64,000 nt of DNA from Thysanoteuthis rhombus (GCA_963457665.1 OY735206.1:55877984-55941983); one strand, 5' to 3'. Shown: positions 48,440 through 61,155, counted from the stretch's first letter. A program made the numbers and translations. Notes: generated by a model not told the origin, from the sequence alone.

Positions 48440-50375
48440 ATTAATAAATGAATGGAAAAATATCATAATTATTTTCATCGAAATCAGTTTCAGCATTCCA
48501 TGCAACTAATGTTGTTTCCGAATACTTTTTTTGTGGAACGATCACCGGAGGGGACAGGACTTTATTGAATTCATTCCAATTGATTTTATTAATCAGTTAA
48601 CGTGAAATAATCATACACAAGTGAAGATTAAGATGGATTAACTGTGTAAAGAGAAGATTGCGAATATTTCATTATATATAAGAATAACATTCACTTTTCT
48701 TATTCTATCTCTGCTCTCAACATCACAGACCCATTCATAGTACAGACACGTCTTTTGTATCATTTTTGTGATAAAAAAAGGTATTCAGCCATCTAGTATC
48801 AGCAAAAAATGATTACTCAGGTCAATGGAACCAGAGTTACCTTGGAATATTCCTCTTGAGACCTCATACACTTATCACAATGCCCTTACTTTGCTTTCTT
48901 TTTATCTCACCCACAGTCTAAAATGTCATTAGAAATTAGCTAAATTCACAGAAAACTAAAAATGGACTGTGAAAGGGGGATTGGTAAATACAGATGTTGC
49001 CACGCTTTACCCATAACCCTACACTAAACCTGAAGAATGAGCATGATGAATATGCTGGCGCTCAAAAAGCACACAAGTTCCTTCAATGTGGTTTCACTAC
49101 TGACCAGAAAACTTAACATGAAAGTGTCTGTTAACTTATTCGCCGTAATATATCTTCTCATAGGTTGGCACAGTATAGCAGGGCCGTGAGTTTTTGGAGA
49201 TAATAACAATTATTCTTTTTTTTTTTTTGTTGATTGACTTCGTATCCTTCAGAATAAAAGCAACCTCACCTATTAAACCTGAATCTAAGTCATTAGTCTA
49301 TAAAAACCTCGTTCATATTATTACCACCAACATGAATAATAATTGATCTCAAGAAACAATTCACGAATATTTCTTGATACTGTGTTATTTCAGGTCAATA
49401 TAAAATAGAAAACACTCATTAGCCCCGATGCAGTGTAATGGTTAGCATATCAACCTTGCTGAGCATGAATGTTATAGCAAATGTGATTTTCATTAAATGC
49501 CCAACGTGTATATCAAATCAACATAAGCTAAGTAAATACCCATGGGCATGAGGTCAAATACTTGAGCTTAGATACCACTAAAGGAACAGGTATCTTCCAT
49601 TGAATGCAAAATAAGCTTCGAATGGAAAATGTTCAAAAAATAATCGCTGGTTTCATTTTCTAATACATTTTAATCGCATTGCACATCAACATATAGACAG
49701 TATTTCCTCAATTTATAGGTATTTTGTAAGATTCCCTATCAATTATCAACTTTTTCAAAATAATCGAAGCGAACTGGAGGAGCAAAAATTCTTCACAAAA
49801 GTCTGCCATATCGACTCACCAGAAAGAAAAAAAAATCCTGCTGTTTCAAGACCTACTCGATGCTGCTGTCACATAAAGAATGATCAATTATTTGATTGAA
49901 TAAGAAGCAGATACAGTGTGACAACCAGAAAAAATCTGCATAATTGGGTTGTCGAATATGAAGCTTCAAAGTACCCTCCAAATCTAAGTTTGCGTTAACA
50001 AAATAATATAGTCAGTGTACTACAGTCTTGAATGTGCATGGCAAACTGGAATTATTTTCTATACGGAAGAGATATATCAGCTTATCCCTACTACAAAGCA
50101 CTGAAAGAGTTGCAAAAGATTGTGTGAGATAAAGTCCGCATTAGTCAATCGAGAGGGGACTGCTTCTACTCAATGCTTATGATCACACATAAGTAGCCTG
50201 AGTAACATTCCAAAGATTCGATGCACTGTGTGTTGGGTGCTTTTGCACAACTTTACTCTATACATATTAAATGATTATCATTTTTCAGTTACTGGGGTAA
50301 CTTGCGTATTTTTTAGAGTCTTGGTCCCAAGAATTCAATCATAAAGCATAAGTGCTTTGAAAAAAATGTATATAT
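48440..50375. other. AT-rich stretch, nothing firmly recognised
   Basis: A possible tRNA-like block on the plus strand at about 49425-49500 (GTGTAATGGTTAGCATATCA) lacks a good B box. No exon is supported. Confidence 0.4.
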
Positions 50376-50379
50376 TAAA

Positions 50380-50805
50380 TGTTTTAAAGAAGGAAATACA
50401 AGCAATGCTTTCTTCCAATTGTCACTTATGGAGCTGAAACAAGGAATCTAAACAAAAGACAAGCTTGCAAATTTAGAACCGTGCAACGTGCACATGAAAG
50501 AATTATGCACAACCTCACATGGAAAGACCACAAGATAGCACAGTATATCTGGGAAAGACAAGGGTCAGTGACATCATTGAATCCATTGAAACACTCAAAT
50601 GGCAATAGGCTAGCCATGTCGCCAGAATGACAGACAACCGATAGACATCGTGATTCATGACATGGATCCCTGGAAATCACATACACAACCGAAGCTGGCA
50701 GAATATTAGATGGAGAGACTAGTCCGACAAATTCAGAAAGTATTTGCTCTGCAACGTCCACGATAGAGAAATGTGTCGAATCCTGAGGAAAGTTCATGTC
50801 CGATC
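50380..50805 (+). mobile_element. RTE-clade LINE copy 10
   Basis: Plus-strand blocks: LPIVTYGAET, QRAHERIMHNLTWKDHKIAQ, VSDIIESIETLKWQ, HVARMTDNR, TWIPGNH, IRWRD and a KYLLCNVHDREMCRILRKV end, in more than one frame. No trinucleotide tail is left. Confidence 0.88.
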
Positions 50806-51739
50806 ACAATAATATTTCCTCTTTCCCATTATTTTCAAAACATAAGCCTCATAGTAGTTTTGCTCCAATATCACCACAAGCCTTCTTTGAAGTTATGTTA
50901 TAAAATTATGTATATCTAACAGATGGTCATTCTTGAATTCAGATTGTTGTCCTAAAAATTGAAAAAAAAAAAAAACAATCAAGTTTTAGATTTGTTATGT
51001 GAAGTATCACTGCAAAAAACTTGAAAGGATTAGTATCATCTCACAGATGGATTTGGCAGAAGTTCCAAAAGTTTTCTGTGTCTTTTTGGGGCAAACACTT
51101 CTATAGAGCCTTTTTTTATGGCACCTAGTTGTAAGATAATGTTTAGCCAGTTAATTGAAAACTGTGTAGTGTGTCCGATTTTCATTGGATCTTTCACACT
51201 TGTGGCTTCTTACCGGACTAAGCTGATTGTAGCAATTACAGTTGAAACATCTGTTCATCAAGAATAGCAGACAATCTAACTTATAAAGAATCTATGCAAG
51301 AACAGCCAGTATCATTTGTGTATATATGCTCAAAGCTGTTCGCAATTTTCACCGCTCAACATCTGGAAAAGTTGAAAGTATTGTAATCGAATCGTGTCTT
51401 GTCAGACAGTCAACAAAAATAACTTCATGCCAATCCTGGAAGTTAATTATAGAAGGCTGGCCAAGAAGAATTATCAGCAGACGATTTAGTTGACTCACTA
51501 TCTAAAGGCCTTTCCAGACAAATGAGTGCTTCATTCCAATAAGTTAACATATGAGTGTATTTATGTTGTCCGCGATCGAATGATGAAAAAAGCATATATC
51601 GGTGTTTATAAATAATCGCCTCTTTTGTTAATGCATTCCAACAAACTATTCACCATTAATCATATAAATCATACATGTTATAGTGTATATATCGGATCAA
51701 AATCCATCAAATGATCGAGGGGGTATTGTTGTCTCTATA

Positions 51740-51765
51740 CACACAGACAGACACACACACACACA

Positions 51766-51845
<80 letters not shown>

Positions 51846-51862
51846 TGTATGTATGTATGATC
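51740..51862. repeat. (CA)n, (TA)n and (TATG)n microsatellites
   Basis: CA repeats (about 51740-51803), a short TA run, then about eleven TATG units. Confidence 0.96.
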
Positions 51863-51869
51863 TTTGCTA

Positions 51870-53515
51870 TAAATTCGTTTCATGCTCCTCTACGATTATC
51901 GAGTAGCTCTAATGAAATCAGTACGATGTTGTATAGCACCGGGGTTGGTTGGATCACTTGCTTTAAGTTTTGGTTCCACCACCTGATGGTGCCACTACTA
52001 ACTCCTTTTTGAGCAGAAATAACTTCTCTTTTGGTAATAGATATGGATAATATGTATTGCGATCACAGAATGTTTTGTAAACATTTTCCAGTGTTGGTCA
52101 TTAAATTTCTAAAATGTTTTTTTCTATTCAAAAACAATTCTCTGTCTGGTTTTGAAATTTATATACCTCATTTATTAGAGTACATTAATCACACCTGTAG
52201 AATTTCAATTCATAAGGTTTTTCAGTGGTGTTCACTGTGGATTTATAAATCACATTAGCTAGATTACATTTGATCATTCGTTCAAGTACATACAGCTATC
52301 AAACTATGCATTATTTTGTCATTTATTCGGCACAGTGCCCTTTACATTTTTAGTATCGGATACAGATTGCTAAGCCCAGCTATTTTCACTATTATACGCC
52401 AAATACTTGTCAACAATACGTGTATACTATATGACATTATTTGTGGAAATAGTATTTAAATTATTGAATACTACATCACAAAACCTAATAAGATCTTCAG
52501 TTTTCCAGGAACTTATTGATACATCAAGTGAAAATTTTCGCTCGTATTTACCCTCGTGCGTGACGTATTCATAATTCACAAAAAACAAACCTCCATCTTA
52601 AAATTATTCAAAAATTAAAAAACGAAGAAAATCTATAGATTTTTTGTAGCTCTTGAAAATGATCAGAACTATTGTTGGAAGCAATAGATCACAAATGCTT
52701 GGACAATATTTACAGTGATTGGCTGTCAATATGAAAAACAATATTGTCCACAATCTTTAATCAAACTTGTGTATACAAATATAAAATACTGCATATCTAC
52801 GCTAATTATTTCGCCTTCTATACGTTTGTTTGTTCCAACATCGTTTCTGAAAAAACTACGAGATTGATTGAACTGACATTTGGCATAGAAAATCTATATA
52901 AGTCGACTTCACATATAAGCTAAGCTGGGAGATCATTCGAGGTCACTAGATGTCACTCTAAGGCCCATCTTTAGTTCTAAACATAGAAAACAAAAGATTG
53001 CTTGAAAAGTTTCCAATACTTCTTTTTGTGAATGACAAGAAGGTTTCTCGGAATAAAATAAATTCCTTTTAAGCATTTGTCGTTTTTTTTTCTATGAGAA
53101 GTCAATCATGTTCATGCATGAAACAGTTTTCAATGAGGAGAAAGTAACAAAACAAATACACACAAAGATGGTTTTAGGGGTTATGAGGTGATTTTTCCAG
53201 TTGACTTGGTATGCTCAACAACAAGTTACCCGTTATTTTCTGAAAAAGGATAAGTTCCAAGCTTTCTATCAAGTGAGTCATTTCTATGATTTCTTTTTCG
53301 ATGTATAATTATTTGATATCAGAATACTAATATATCAATCTAAGTTCCGTTGTAATAAAACAAATTATCAGTTAAGATATTTAAACAAAATAGTTGATAA
53401 GTCTTTTTTTAAATAGAACTAGTATTTCTCAATCCCTAAGTCCTAAACATTGGGAAAAATACGTTTATATAACATTTCTTTTTCGTTGTTGTTTTCACTA
53501 CGATTTACTTTTGCA
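51870..53515. other. AT-rich stretch, nothing recognised
   Basis: A short block at about 52905-52970 (GGTCACTAGATGTCACTCTAAG-like) resembles one at 60140-60190 in word content (GGTCACCTGAGGTCA), too weakly to name a family. Confidence 0.4.
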
Positions 53516-53519
53516 GTAT

Positions 53520-53990
53520 ATTCTGCTGTCCGTCACTTAAGTCAACTGCTGGAAGGTCGATGATTTTATATTCTCACCGATCACAAACCACCTCGGTTTG
53601 TTCTACACGAGAGAGATCAGGCACTTGGATTTGCTCCTCCAATTAACTTCTGAAATTTACAACATCAGAGGCGATACCCTCTTTCGTAACATCAACACCT
53701 TTGTGTTGAACCCTGCAATCGATGCGCAAATAATAGCCAGGGAACAACAAATATTCTATTCTATGCACAACACCTCCCATCTAGGAATAAAAGCTTCGAT
53801 CAAGCTAATTGCCGAAAGATACGTATGGGCAAGAATAAAATCTTACATTCGCCAGAGGGTGCAAGCCAGCATGGCAAGTCAGATATCGAAAATTAACAGG
53901 CACATCTCGGTCTCTGGAATACACTACGCCTTTCAAGGCAAGTGGACATCAACACAGCAGTCGAACTTATTTTTTCTTTGGTAGAATCGA
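53520..53990 (+). mobile_element. Fossil Ty3/gypsy-family pol fragment
   Basis: A broken remnant of the pol region of a Ty3/gypsy-type LTR retrotransposon. The end of the RNase H region and the start of the integrase zinc-binding region are recognisable from their order and conserved residues. No LTRs, gag or catalytic integrase core were found nearby. It is an old fragment with several breaks. Confidence 0.75.
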
Positions 53991-53994
53991 ATCC

Positions 53995-56550
53995 TACATG
54001 CTGCAAATATCATATTTACTATCAAGGAAGACAAACAAAGACATATTAATACACGATGCATTACATACATGTACACATGACTCGGTACAGAACCTCACAC
54101 ACAAACATCTACTTTAACTCGCCTATAAATACGAATAAAGAGTCGCAAACAAGCACCATAAATACTTCGTGTAACTCATTCAAAAAATCAGAAGATGCAT
54201 AAACGGACTGGAATAAAAGTAATAAAATCATAACGACAGATAACACAACCATCCACACCAGAAAGGCTAACAACGCCAGCCCCTATAAAAGTGCCATAGC
54301 AAACACTACATACACAGCCAATACTATCTACAACACGCATTAAACACCGGTATTGATGGCATAAAAGCTCATGCATAACATACAGATACCCATCTGGCTA
54401 AGATTATTCGTCCCAAATAGATTTTTAGAATAGATCAGTGGAGAGAAATTCAAGAAATAGTGTACATTCACTCATCAAACTCAAAACGAGCTTAGTGGAC
54501 AGTTTCATTGGTCACAAACGGAGAAAAAGAACAAACAAAAAGTTAACAATATAATTTTTTTCAATATCTGCTGGTAGATATCTTGGAATAAATTGTATTC
54601 ACAGTTGGATATTGGGTTTCAACTCTGAGTTTTAAGGTTCAAAAGTGTTTTGATTTTCAATCATTGATTTTTATGATCACATGGGTCATATATTCCAATA
54701 ACAATGTTCTACCTTAGCAAAATCTTATTTCATTATCAAACCAGAGTATAGCTAGAACACAAATATGTGAGGGGTTCATACTAATTGTGTAGGGAAGTTA
54801 TGTGTAGAGTAATTGGGCTTAGCAGATGAATAACTGTAGACATATTGAATTTCTCTGACAACTTACACTATTCATTGGAATGATGCAAGCATATCTTGGT
54901 GTGACCTGGTTGATTCCTGTGTTTGTAAATTGCTATGTGTGGTCTTTATTCAATCTAAGTTTTATTTACTAAATAAATAGTAATGTCTGTTTATTTGAAG
55001 ACGCAGCGATATTAATTGATATTTCTCTTCACAAACACATAAAGATATTGCCATACACTTAATGGTCATATAATGGTCTTTATACCTTGTGAGAACAGTC
55101 TTGAATCTTAATACATATGTGGAAACTCAGTAATGTCAAAAACAGACAAAATGTATAATAATTTGTGAAAAAAAAGAAGCATATAACGCCTACTTTTAAG
55201 TAAAACTTGGAGAGCAAAACAAAAATTGGATATCACATAGTATCTGTTCCGTTGACAAATTGAGACCATGGAGAAATAACAAAAAAAGCATCTTGCTTTT
55301 GGTATTCCAAAATGGATTGAATTGCATGATGATACTTGCGATGACTATTTTTGTTTCTGCTGAAATTGATGCGTTGTCGATGTATTTTCAAAACTAAAAT
55401 GTTGATATTTCGAATGTCTTGACATAGACTATTACATTCATCAACATTTCATTTTAAGATGATATTTCATATATCAGTGACCCCGGTAAGTTTTCAGAGA
55501 CTTTTCATTACGCTTCCAGGGAATATTCTTTATAATTTATATCAACTATGCACACATTCAGGACAATTTTTCATGTCATTTAAAACCTGAGAATAGAATA
55601 ATTGAAATATTTTGTGCCTCGGGGGGCAATATTCAACTTGACGTGGCAATTTAACAAACTCTAAAGATAAAAAAAATTGCTTTGAATTATCTATGATTAA
55701 AATATAAAATAAGAGGGGAAATAACATCAAAAAGTAATTGAACAGAGAGAGAAGAAAAATGTAAGTCAATATTATAAGTTCCACAAAATAACTATCCGTC
55801 GAAATCAACTCCAAACTGGAGGCTGGAGCTGACAACGACGATAACATTAAAACGAACAATAACTGTCACTAATTTTAGGGGACTTAAATCTTCACTGTTT
55901 GTCTGTCACGTCACGTTTAACCAAACCGATATAAAATTTGAAATTCCCTTACCCTGATTTTAAATCGTGGACATTTGTTTATTTCTTATCGACTGCGCCA
56001 CACATATTAGAAAAAAAATTATCTAAGAAATGCGCAAGAGCTTATTTCATTCTAATTATTAAATTTCAATGATTTTTCCATCCATCATACATACAATACA
56101 AACATTGCAATCAAAATAGAAAGAGAAGAGTTTGACATCGAAGAAGCTGGGTTTATTTCTCTTTTCATTCTGCTTGCATTTCTAATACAAGCTGAGGTCA
56201 AACCGTCTGGTTTGTTGATGCACAACATTAAATTGCTGTAAAAATGATATATTGAAACTTTAAATGCTTTAGGAGAGACATTATGACTTGACACTCAAAT
56301 CAAGATTATGGAAGCCCATTTTAAGTACCTCGTTATTTCATTTATTTATTCAATAGTTCGCTTATATTAGTTTGAACGAGATATTTAGAAGTCCAGTGAG
56401 AATTGTAGACGAAGTCACATTTGACATATAACAATAAATGTTGACCACAGGCAGAAAAGATGTTCTAAACTTTACATACTTCCTAAATTCATTGAGTCTC
56501 TATATGACTTTCTCCAAAATCTGTTTATCTCACTAAATCTTTTAACATAG
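53995..56550. other. AT-rich stretch, nothing recognised
   Basis: The first 400 bp have an A/C-rich plus strand with no clear frame. The rest holds only chance frames. Confidence 0.4.
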
Positions 56551-56559
56551 AAGCTAAAA

Positions 56560-56670
56560 ATACGTACCCTCCAGAGAATTACTCGAGAATATGTGGAGCC
56601 TACGGTCTTAAATATAGAACGTCGTAAAACCCCGAATTTGAGGAATGATCCAATGTTTTGCTGCTGCAGA
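56560..56670 (+). repeat. Dispersed repeat family D, copy 2
   Basis: It shares GGAGCCTACGGTCTTA, AATATAGAA and TTGAGGAATGAT with 15690-15805 in the same order. Confidence 0.5.
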
Positions 56671-56989
56671 TTCCAGAGAGCTAGCAAATTAAATGTAATC
56701 TTTTTCTTTACATTTTTTTCTATCATTTGGGATTTGGTTTAACATATTTTTATTTTCGTTAATTTTTTAGTATTAGACATCCTGATAATTGAATAGCTAA
56801 AAAGTAATTTTATTCGTTTTATGGAGCAGAATAGTTGTGAAAATTGATACAACGAGCTTCAGTAAAGAAATTTTTTTGTTCATATATAATGCATTTTCCC
56901 AGGGAAAAAAAGACTTTTTATCAACAAAGTATCTAATATTATCAAGACACTATCAACAAAATTGAACCCGTGTCGGAATAAACGAGGTG

Positions 56990-57020
56990 AATGCAAAAAA
57001 AAAAAAAAAAAAAAAAAAAA

Positions 57021-57051
<31 letters not shown>
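56990..57051. repeat. (A)n-(AAT)n tract at the 5' edge of the right R4/Dong array
   Basis: A run of about 27 A is followed by about ten AAT units, immediately before the 5' truncation point of the first LINE copy. Confidence 0.95.
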
Positions 57052-57460
57052 GAAGAATTGTCTCAGACACTGAGCGTGAGACTGAAGGAGATCGGGATAA
57101 GGGGGAGAATTGAGACTGTACAGACCACAGCACTGCTAAGAACTGCGTGGATACTGAGGAAAGTGTTGGAAATATAAAGACTGCAACGTTAAATGTTAAT
57201 ATTGACCCAACAGAGGAAGGGAAATGAAAGTGGAAATGTGAGCTACAGCACTGACAAGATGGGTGGGGGAAAGGGGAGATGTTGGCTGAAGACCTGAGAA
57301 GACTTACTATCACTCAGCCTTCAACAATGACCACCGGGCAACCAGTGTGAAACTGTAAACCACGGTATTACTGTGACCTATGAGAACTAGGAGAGAAGGG
57401 CTGGAGACTTGAGGAGACTTGCTGTCCCTCAAACTCCAGCGAATACCTCCAGGCAACTGA
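57052..57460 (+). mobile_element. R4/Dong-type LINE, 5'-truncated first copy of the right array
   Basis: It begins inside the ORF end (SVRLKEIGIRGRIETVQTTA, then ILRKVLEI and a stop at about 57175). It runs through the 3' UTR with both hairpin modules (about 57285-57460) and stops where copy 2 begins, without a TAA tail. The same order is seen in inverted orientation at 36276-37996. Confidence 0.85.
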
Positions 57461-58380
57461 AAGGGGAACCTTAAGAGAGAAACAGAATCGCTCATCATGG
57501 CATCCCAAAACAAAAGCATAAGGACAAACTACATAAAAACAAAAATCGACAGAACACAGACAAACAGCAAATGCCGCATGTGCGGTGAAAGAGATGAGAC
57601 AGTAAACCACATAACTAGTGAATGAAGTCAACTCGCCCAGAAGGAGTATGAGCATAGACACGATAGAGTAGCAACGATGATACACTGGGAACTAAGTAAA
57701 CAAATGGGATTCAACCATGTGGAAAAGTGGTATCAGCACAAGCCAGAGGCAGTTTCGGAGAACGACAACCACAAACTACTCTGGGACTTTGACATCCAAA
57801 CTGACCACCTCATCCAGGCACGAAGACCGGACTTAGTAATAGTAGACAAAAAAAGGAAGGCCTGCCAAATAGTAGACGTTGCTGTACCTGCAGACCATAG
57901 AGTAAAAAAGAAGGAGGGTGAAAAAAAGGAAAAATACCAGGACCTAGCAAGGGAGTTAAGGAAAATGTGGAACATGAAAACCAGGGTAGTACCGGTCATA
58001 GTGGGCGCACTAGGAACTGTCCCTAAAACGCTGAGGGAGAGACTGGAGGAGATCGGGATTAGGGGGAGGATAGAGACCGTACAGACCACAGCACTACTGG
58101 GAACTGCACGGATACTGAGGAAGGTGCTAGAGATATAAGTACTGCAACGAATTGTAGCTCTGTCATGATATGCGAAAGAGAGAGGAGACGTTAGCTGAAG
58201 ACCTGGGGAGACTTATTGTCACTCAGCCTTCAGCGATAACCACTGGGCAACCGGTGTGAAACTGTAAATCGTAGAATTACTGCGACCTATGATTACTAGG
58301 GGAGGAGGCTGGAGACTTGAGGAGACTTGCTGTCACTCAAACTCCAGCGGTTACCACCAGGCAACTGGTGTGAGATTCCA

Positions 58381-58381
<1 letters not shown>
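57461..58381 (+). mobile_element. R4/Dong-type LINE, second and best-preserved copy of the right array
   Basis: From an ATG at 57497 one frame carries a zinc knuckle CRMCGERDETVNHITSE (C-x2-C-x8-H-x4-C family pattern), in which the last Cys codon is replaced by TGA (57623-57625). From 57677 the frame is open to 58138. It shows the restriction-like endonuclease core ARRPDLVIVDKKRKACQIVD followed by VAVPADHRV, then EKYQDLARELRKMWNM and the ILRKVLEI end. Known RLE-LINEs (R2, R4, Dong) use this domain to cut the target. The 3' UTR (58139-58381) holds two hairpins and ends in (TAA)n. The RT domain is missing through 5' truncation. Confidence 0.92.
58194..58348 (+). other. Two hairpins in the R4/Dong-type 3' UTR
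   Basis: Stem 1 is GCTGAAG (58194-58200) with CTTCAGC (58228-58234). Stem 2 is GCTGGAG (58308-58314) with CTCCAGC (58342-58348). The two modules are diverged copies of each other, and the A-U to G-C difference at the fifth stem position is compensatory. The same pairing can be formed in the left array (near 36300 and 36420). It probably is the RNA structure that the LINE reverse transcriptase recognises; this last point is inference. Confidence 0.7.
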
Positions 58382-58422
<41 letters not shown>

Positions 58423-58440
58423 AATAATAATAATGATAAT
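58382..58440. repeat. (ATA)n microsatellite at the LINE 3' end
   Basis: ATA units, perfect then interrupted by ATG units, start exactly at the end of the LINE 3' UTR. Confidence 0.95.
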
Positions 58441-58499
58441 CACAACTTGCTTGAGTTTTGTTACGTAAATTAAACACTCACGATACGATATATATTTTG

Positions 58500-58661
58500 A
58501 ATAACGTGCAGTGTAAAATTGTAAACGCTATTTTGTGTGAAGATCTTAATAGTACTTTGAAAAAATTCTGGGATTTATTGTATTGAAACACATAGAATGA
58601 TACATTTGAAGGCCGTAACCGTTGTTTTTGGCGAAATGTAATTGTCAGGGAGATACCTCTA

Positions 58662-58721
<60 letters not shown>

Positions 58722-58935
58722 AAATCTTTATCGTACATAGGATATTAGAAGGTATAAATGATTAGTGAATCATTGGGAGGTTCAGTTTACGACTTGGTAA
58801 CAAAAAGGAACTGAATCCCTTCTATATTGATCCTCTCCCAATTCAAGTACAGACACTCTGAAAATAGTCTGAAACCTTTTTTAAACACTCTGAAACATTT
58901 GGATGTATTATGTATCAGTATACATTGCTTTCAAA
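58500..58935 (+). repeat. Dispersed repeat family E, copy 2, with internal (GA)n
   Basis: It aligns with 16300-16662 on both sides of a perfect (GA)n tract (58667-58720) that is absent from copy 1. The GA tract therefore expanded inside the repeat. Confidence 0.6.
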
Positions 58936-58939
58936 TGTA

Positions 58940-59595
58940 CTAGAGGTTCTTGGAAAAGAACTTATGAAAACCACCTGACTGTATTGTTTGGTCTTTGACT
59001 GATCTACTCCGCAATACGTAGAGTTGGGTTGAAATTAGTAGCTGTGTGGTGAATAAGATTAGAGGAGCATTGATTGCTTTAAATGTTAAGTAAGGAAAGA
59101 ATTTTTTCTTTTCATACCAATTTATTCAGAAATAACGAAAGAATCAATAGAAAATCGATTGTTCTCTTCATATCTTCTAAGATCAATTAATCATGGACCA
59201 GTTTAAAACAATGGAAAACCAATCCCTAATATTATTGATTACCAACTCAAAGTGTGGAGGCTGTAATTAGAGTTAAAACATCTGCTTTAGGTAAGCAATT
59301 CTGTTTTTCTCTATTTCAAAAGCTTTGTATTCGGATATATTTTGGGGCTATGTTTATACATCTGAAAATGATTTTCTTTAGCTTGACCAATTTAGTGGCA
59401 CAGAGCTACAGAGAGTGCTGTTTTAAGTTATAAACGCTAATACAAAATTGAACACCTACCAAAATGAATGCAGCCAATATGGAAGAAAAAAAAGAATGAT
59501 AATTTCGACTAGATTAATTTTAGAGACGTAAACAAATTTATGATACAATAAAGATAGCGGATTTCTGCATCCGCATTTCGAAATTGGAAAGGTAC
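58940..59595. other. AT-rich stretch, nothing recognised
   Basis: No exon or repeat recognised. Confidence 0.4.
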
Positions 59596-59599
59596 TTTT

Positions 59600-59790
59600 T
59601 TAAGCTCTTGAAATGCAATTCGGTGCTTCAAAAATCAACAAAGCTTTTCGCAATGATAGCTTATAAAAATGTACACCGAAACACCTGAAGCCTACAACCG
59701 TTGTTTTGGGATAAAACGTAATCGTCAGGTAGTTACTTCGTCACAAAAACAGTAAGCAATTATTTCATTATACGTGGAATACGCATGTGT
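59600..59790 (+). repeat. Dispersed repeat family E, partial copy 3
   Basis: GAAGCCTACAACCGTTGTTT, GTAATCGTCAGGTAG and a TTATACGTGGAATA-like end match family E in order; it stops before the right half. Confidence 0.5.
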
Positions 59791-59794
59791 ATCT

Positions 59795-60660
59795 CACTAT
59801 CTAGCAATAAAGGTATATGTATATAATCATCTGACAAAAACATATTGGTACCTATCTATTCAATTATCTACCTGTCTATCTTTACTAATATCAGGATCTC
59901 CATGTTGTAAATTAGGTTCTGTTAGTCCTTTAAGTCTAGAAGCTCTAGCTAATGGAAACAATATCTATATTGATATTGAATTGGCTATGTAATAAAAATA
60001 CCTTTTTGATTACACCGGAGAACACCCGATTCAAATCTGGATCAAATCGATTTTCCAGCCATATTGCAACCAAGCAAATGTTATTCTTTGTGATAAATTG
60101 GTACATGGATAACTTTGGAGAGAACTTAATTGACTAGGTAAGTGGAACTGACTTCAAACGTCATTTGAGGTCACCTGAGGTCAATTTTAGATTAAAATAA
60201 CTTTTTCAGAAAGATAAAAAAAAATGTAGATGGCTAAAAACTAACGGCTCTTCTACGTTCGTCAAACAAACCTGAAAAACAAGTTTAGACAAGAATTCTA
60301 AAATCATAACAAAAGAGAAAGACTGTCTCCCAGTACTCTCCGACCTCCACCTGATTTCTCCATGTTCATTCCATCATTAACAACTCTAAGTGTATTTGAT
60401 GCCTGACAAATTCTTCCATACCGGTACTCTAATGTTATGTGCCCAAGAGCCTTGTAAAAGCTTTTCATATCTTGTTTTGTTTTGCGCAACAGACTACTTT
60501 CCAATAACGGCATTTTTGTCTTGTGTGAATTGTGTAATTAATCATTATTCTTCATACGTTGTCTTGAGTAAGAGAAAATATATGGAAGAACTTTTCTCTC
60601 CTGTGCTTTCATATTGGACATTTTTTTTCCAGTCAATTTTGGATAAAACTCGTCGTAAAT
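59795..60660. other. AT-rich stretch, nothing firmly recognised
   Basis: A possible B box (CCGATTCAAATCTGG at about 60028) has no convincing A box upstream. Confidence 0.35.
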
Positions 60661-60662
60661 AT

Positions 60663-60740
<78 letters not shown>
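60663..60740. repeat. (ATC)n tail of RTE copy 11
   Basis: About 25 perfect ATC units joined directly to the RTE 3' end; the longest pure tail in the window. Confidence 0.95.
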
Positions 60741-60742
<2 letters not shown>

Positions 60743-61155
60743 TTTAGCATCCTTTGTTGGACAGATTCTTTCTCCAAGAATTGCCAGATCTTTCTATCTT
60801 GGGTATCATGGATCCAGTACTTTCTGGATTTATCTAGCTCGTCACGCCATCTTGTCGGCCCTGGTTGTGAGTCGTTATGTCCAGCGGCTGTCTGACATTC
60901 TCGCAACATGACAGCCCATTGCCTTTCTAAGTTTTTCAATGTATTCTATGATAGTTTGGAAACGCCCGTATTTCATTTAATATACCCTGCTCTCTCGTGA
61001 TCTTTCCATGTGAGGTTGAGCACGGTTTTCTCATGTGCACGTTAAACGGTTTTCAGTTTGAGGGGTAGTTTTTTTGGGGTCAAGTCCCATGTGTCAGCTT
61101 CATACATGACTATCGGGAAGATGTATTGATTGAATACCCTTCTTTCTAGCACTTT
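60741..61155 (-). mobile_element. RTE-clade LINE copy 11
   Basis: From left (3') to right: the KIWQFLEKES end, RWRDELDKSRKYW, a degraded DNRWT zone, HVARM-like and KLRKA-like blocks, then the zone encoding RAHEKTVLNLTWKDHE. It ends in the NQYIFPIVMYEADTW block at about 61130. The copy is 5'-truncated near 61155. Confidence 0.9.

Noticed and set aside
51420-51545. Further Ty3/gypsy pol remnant
   Set aside because: Only a few residues resemble the family, too few to call a fossil.
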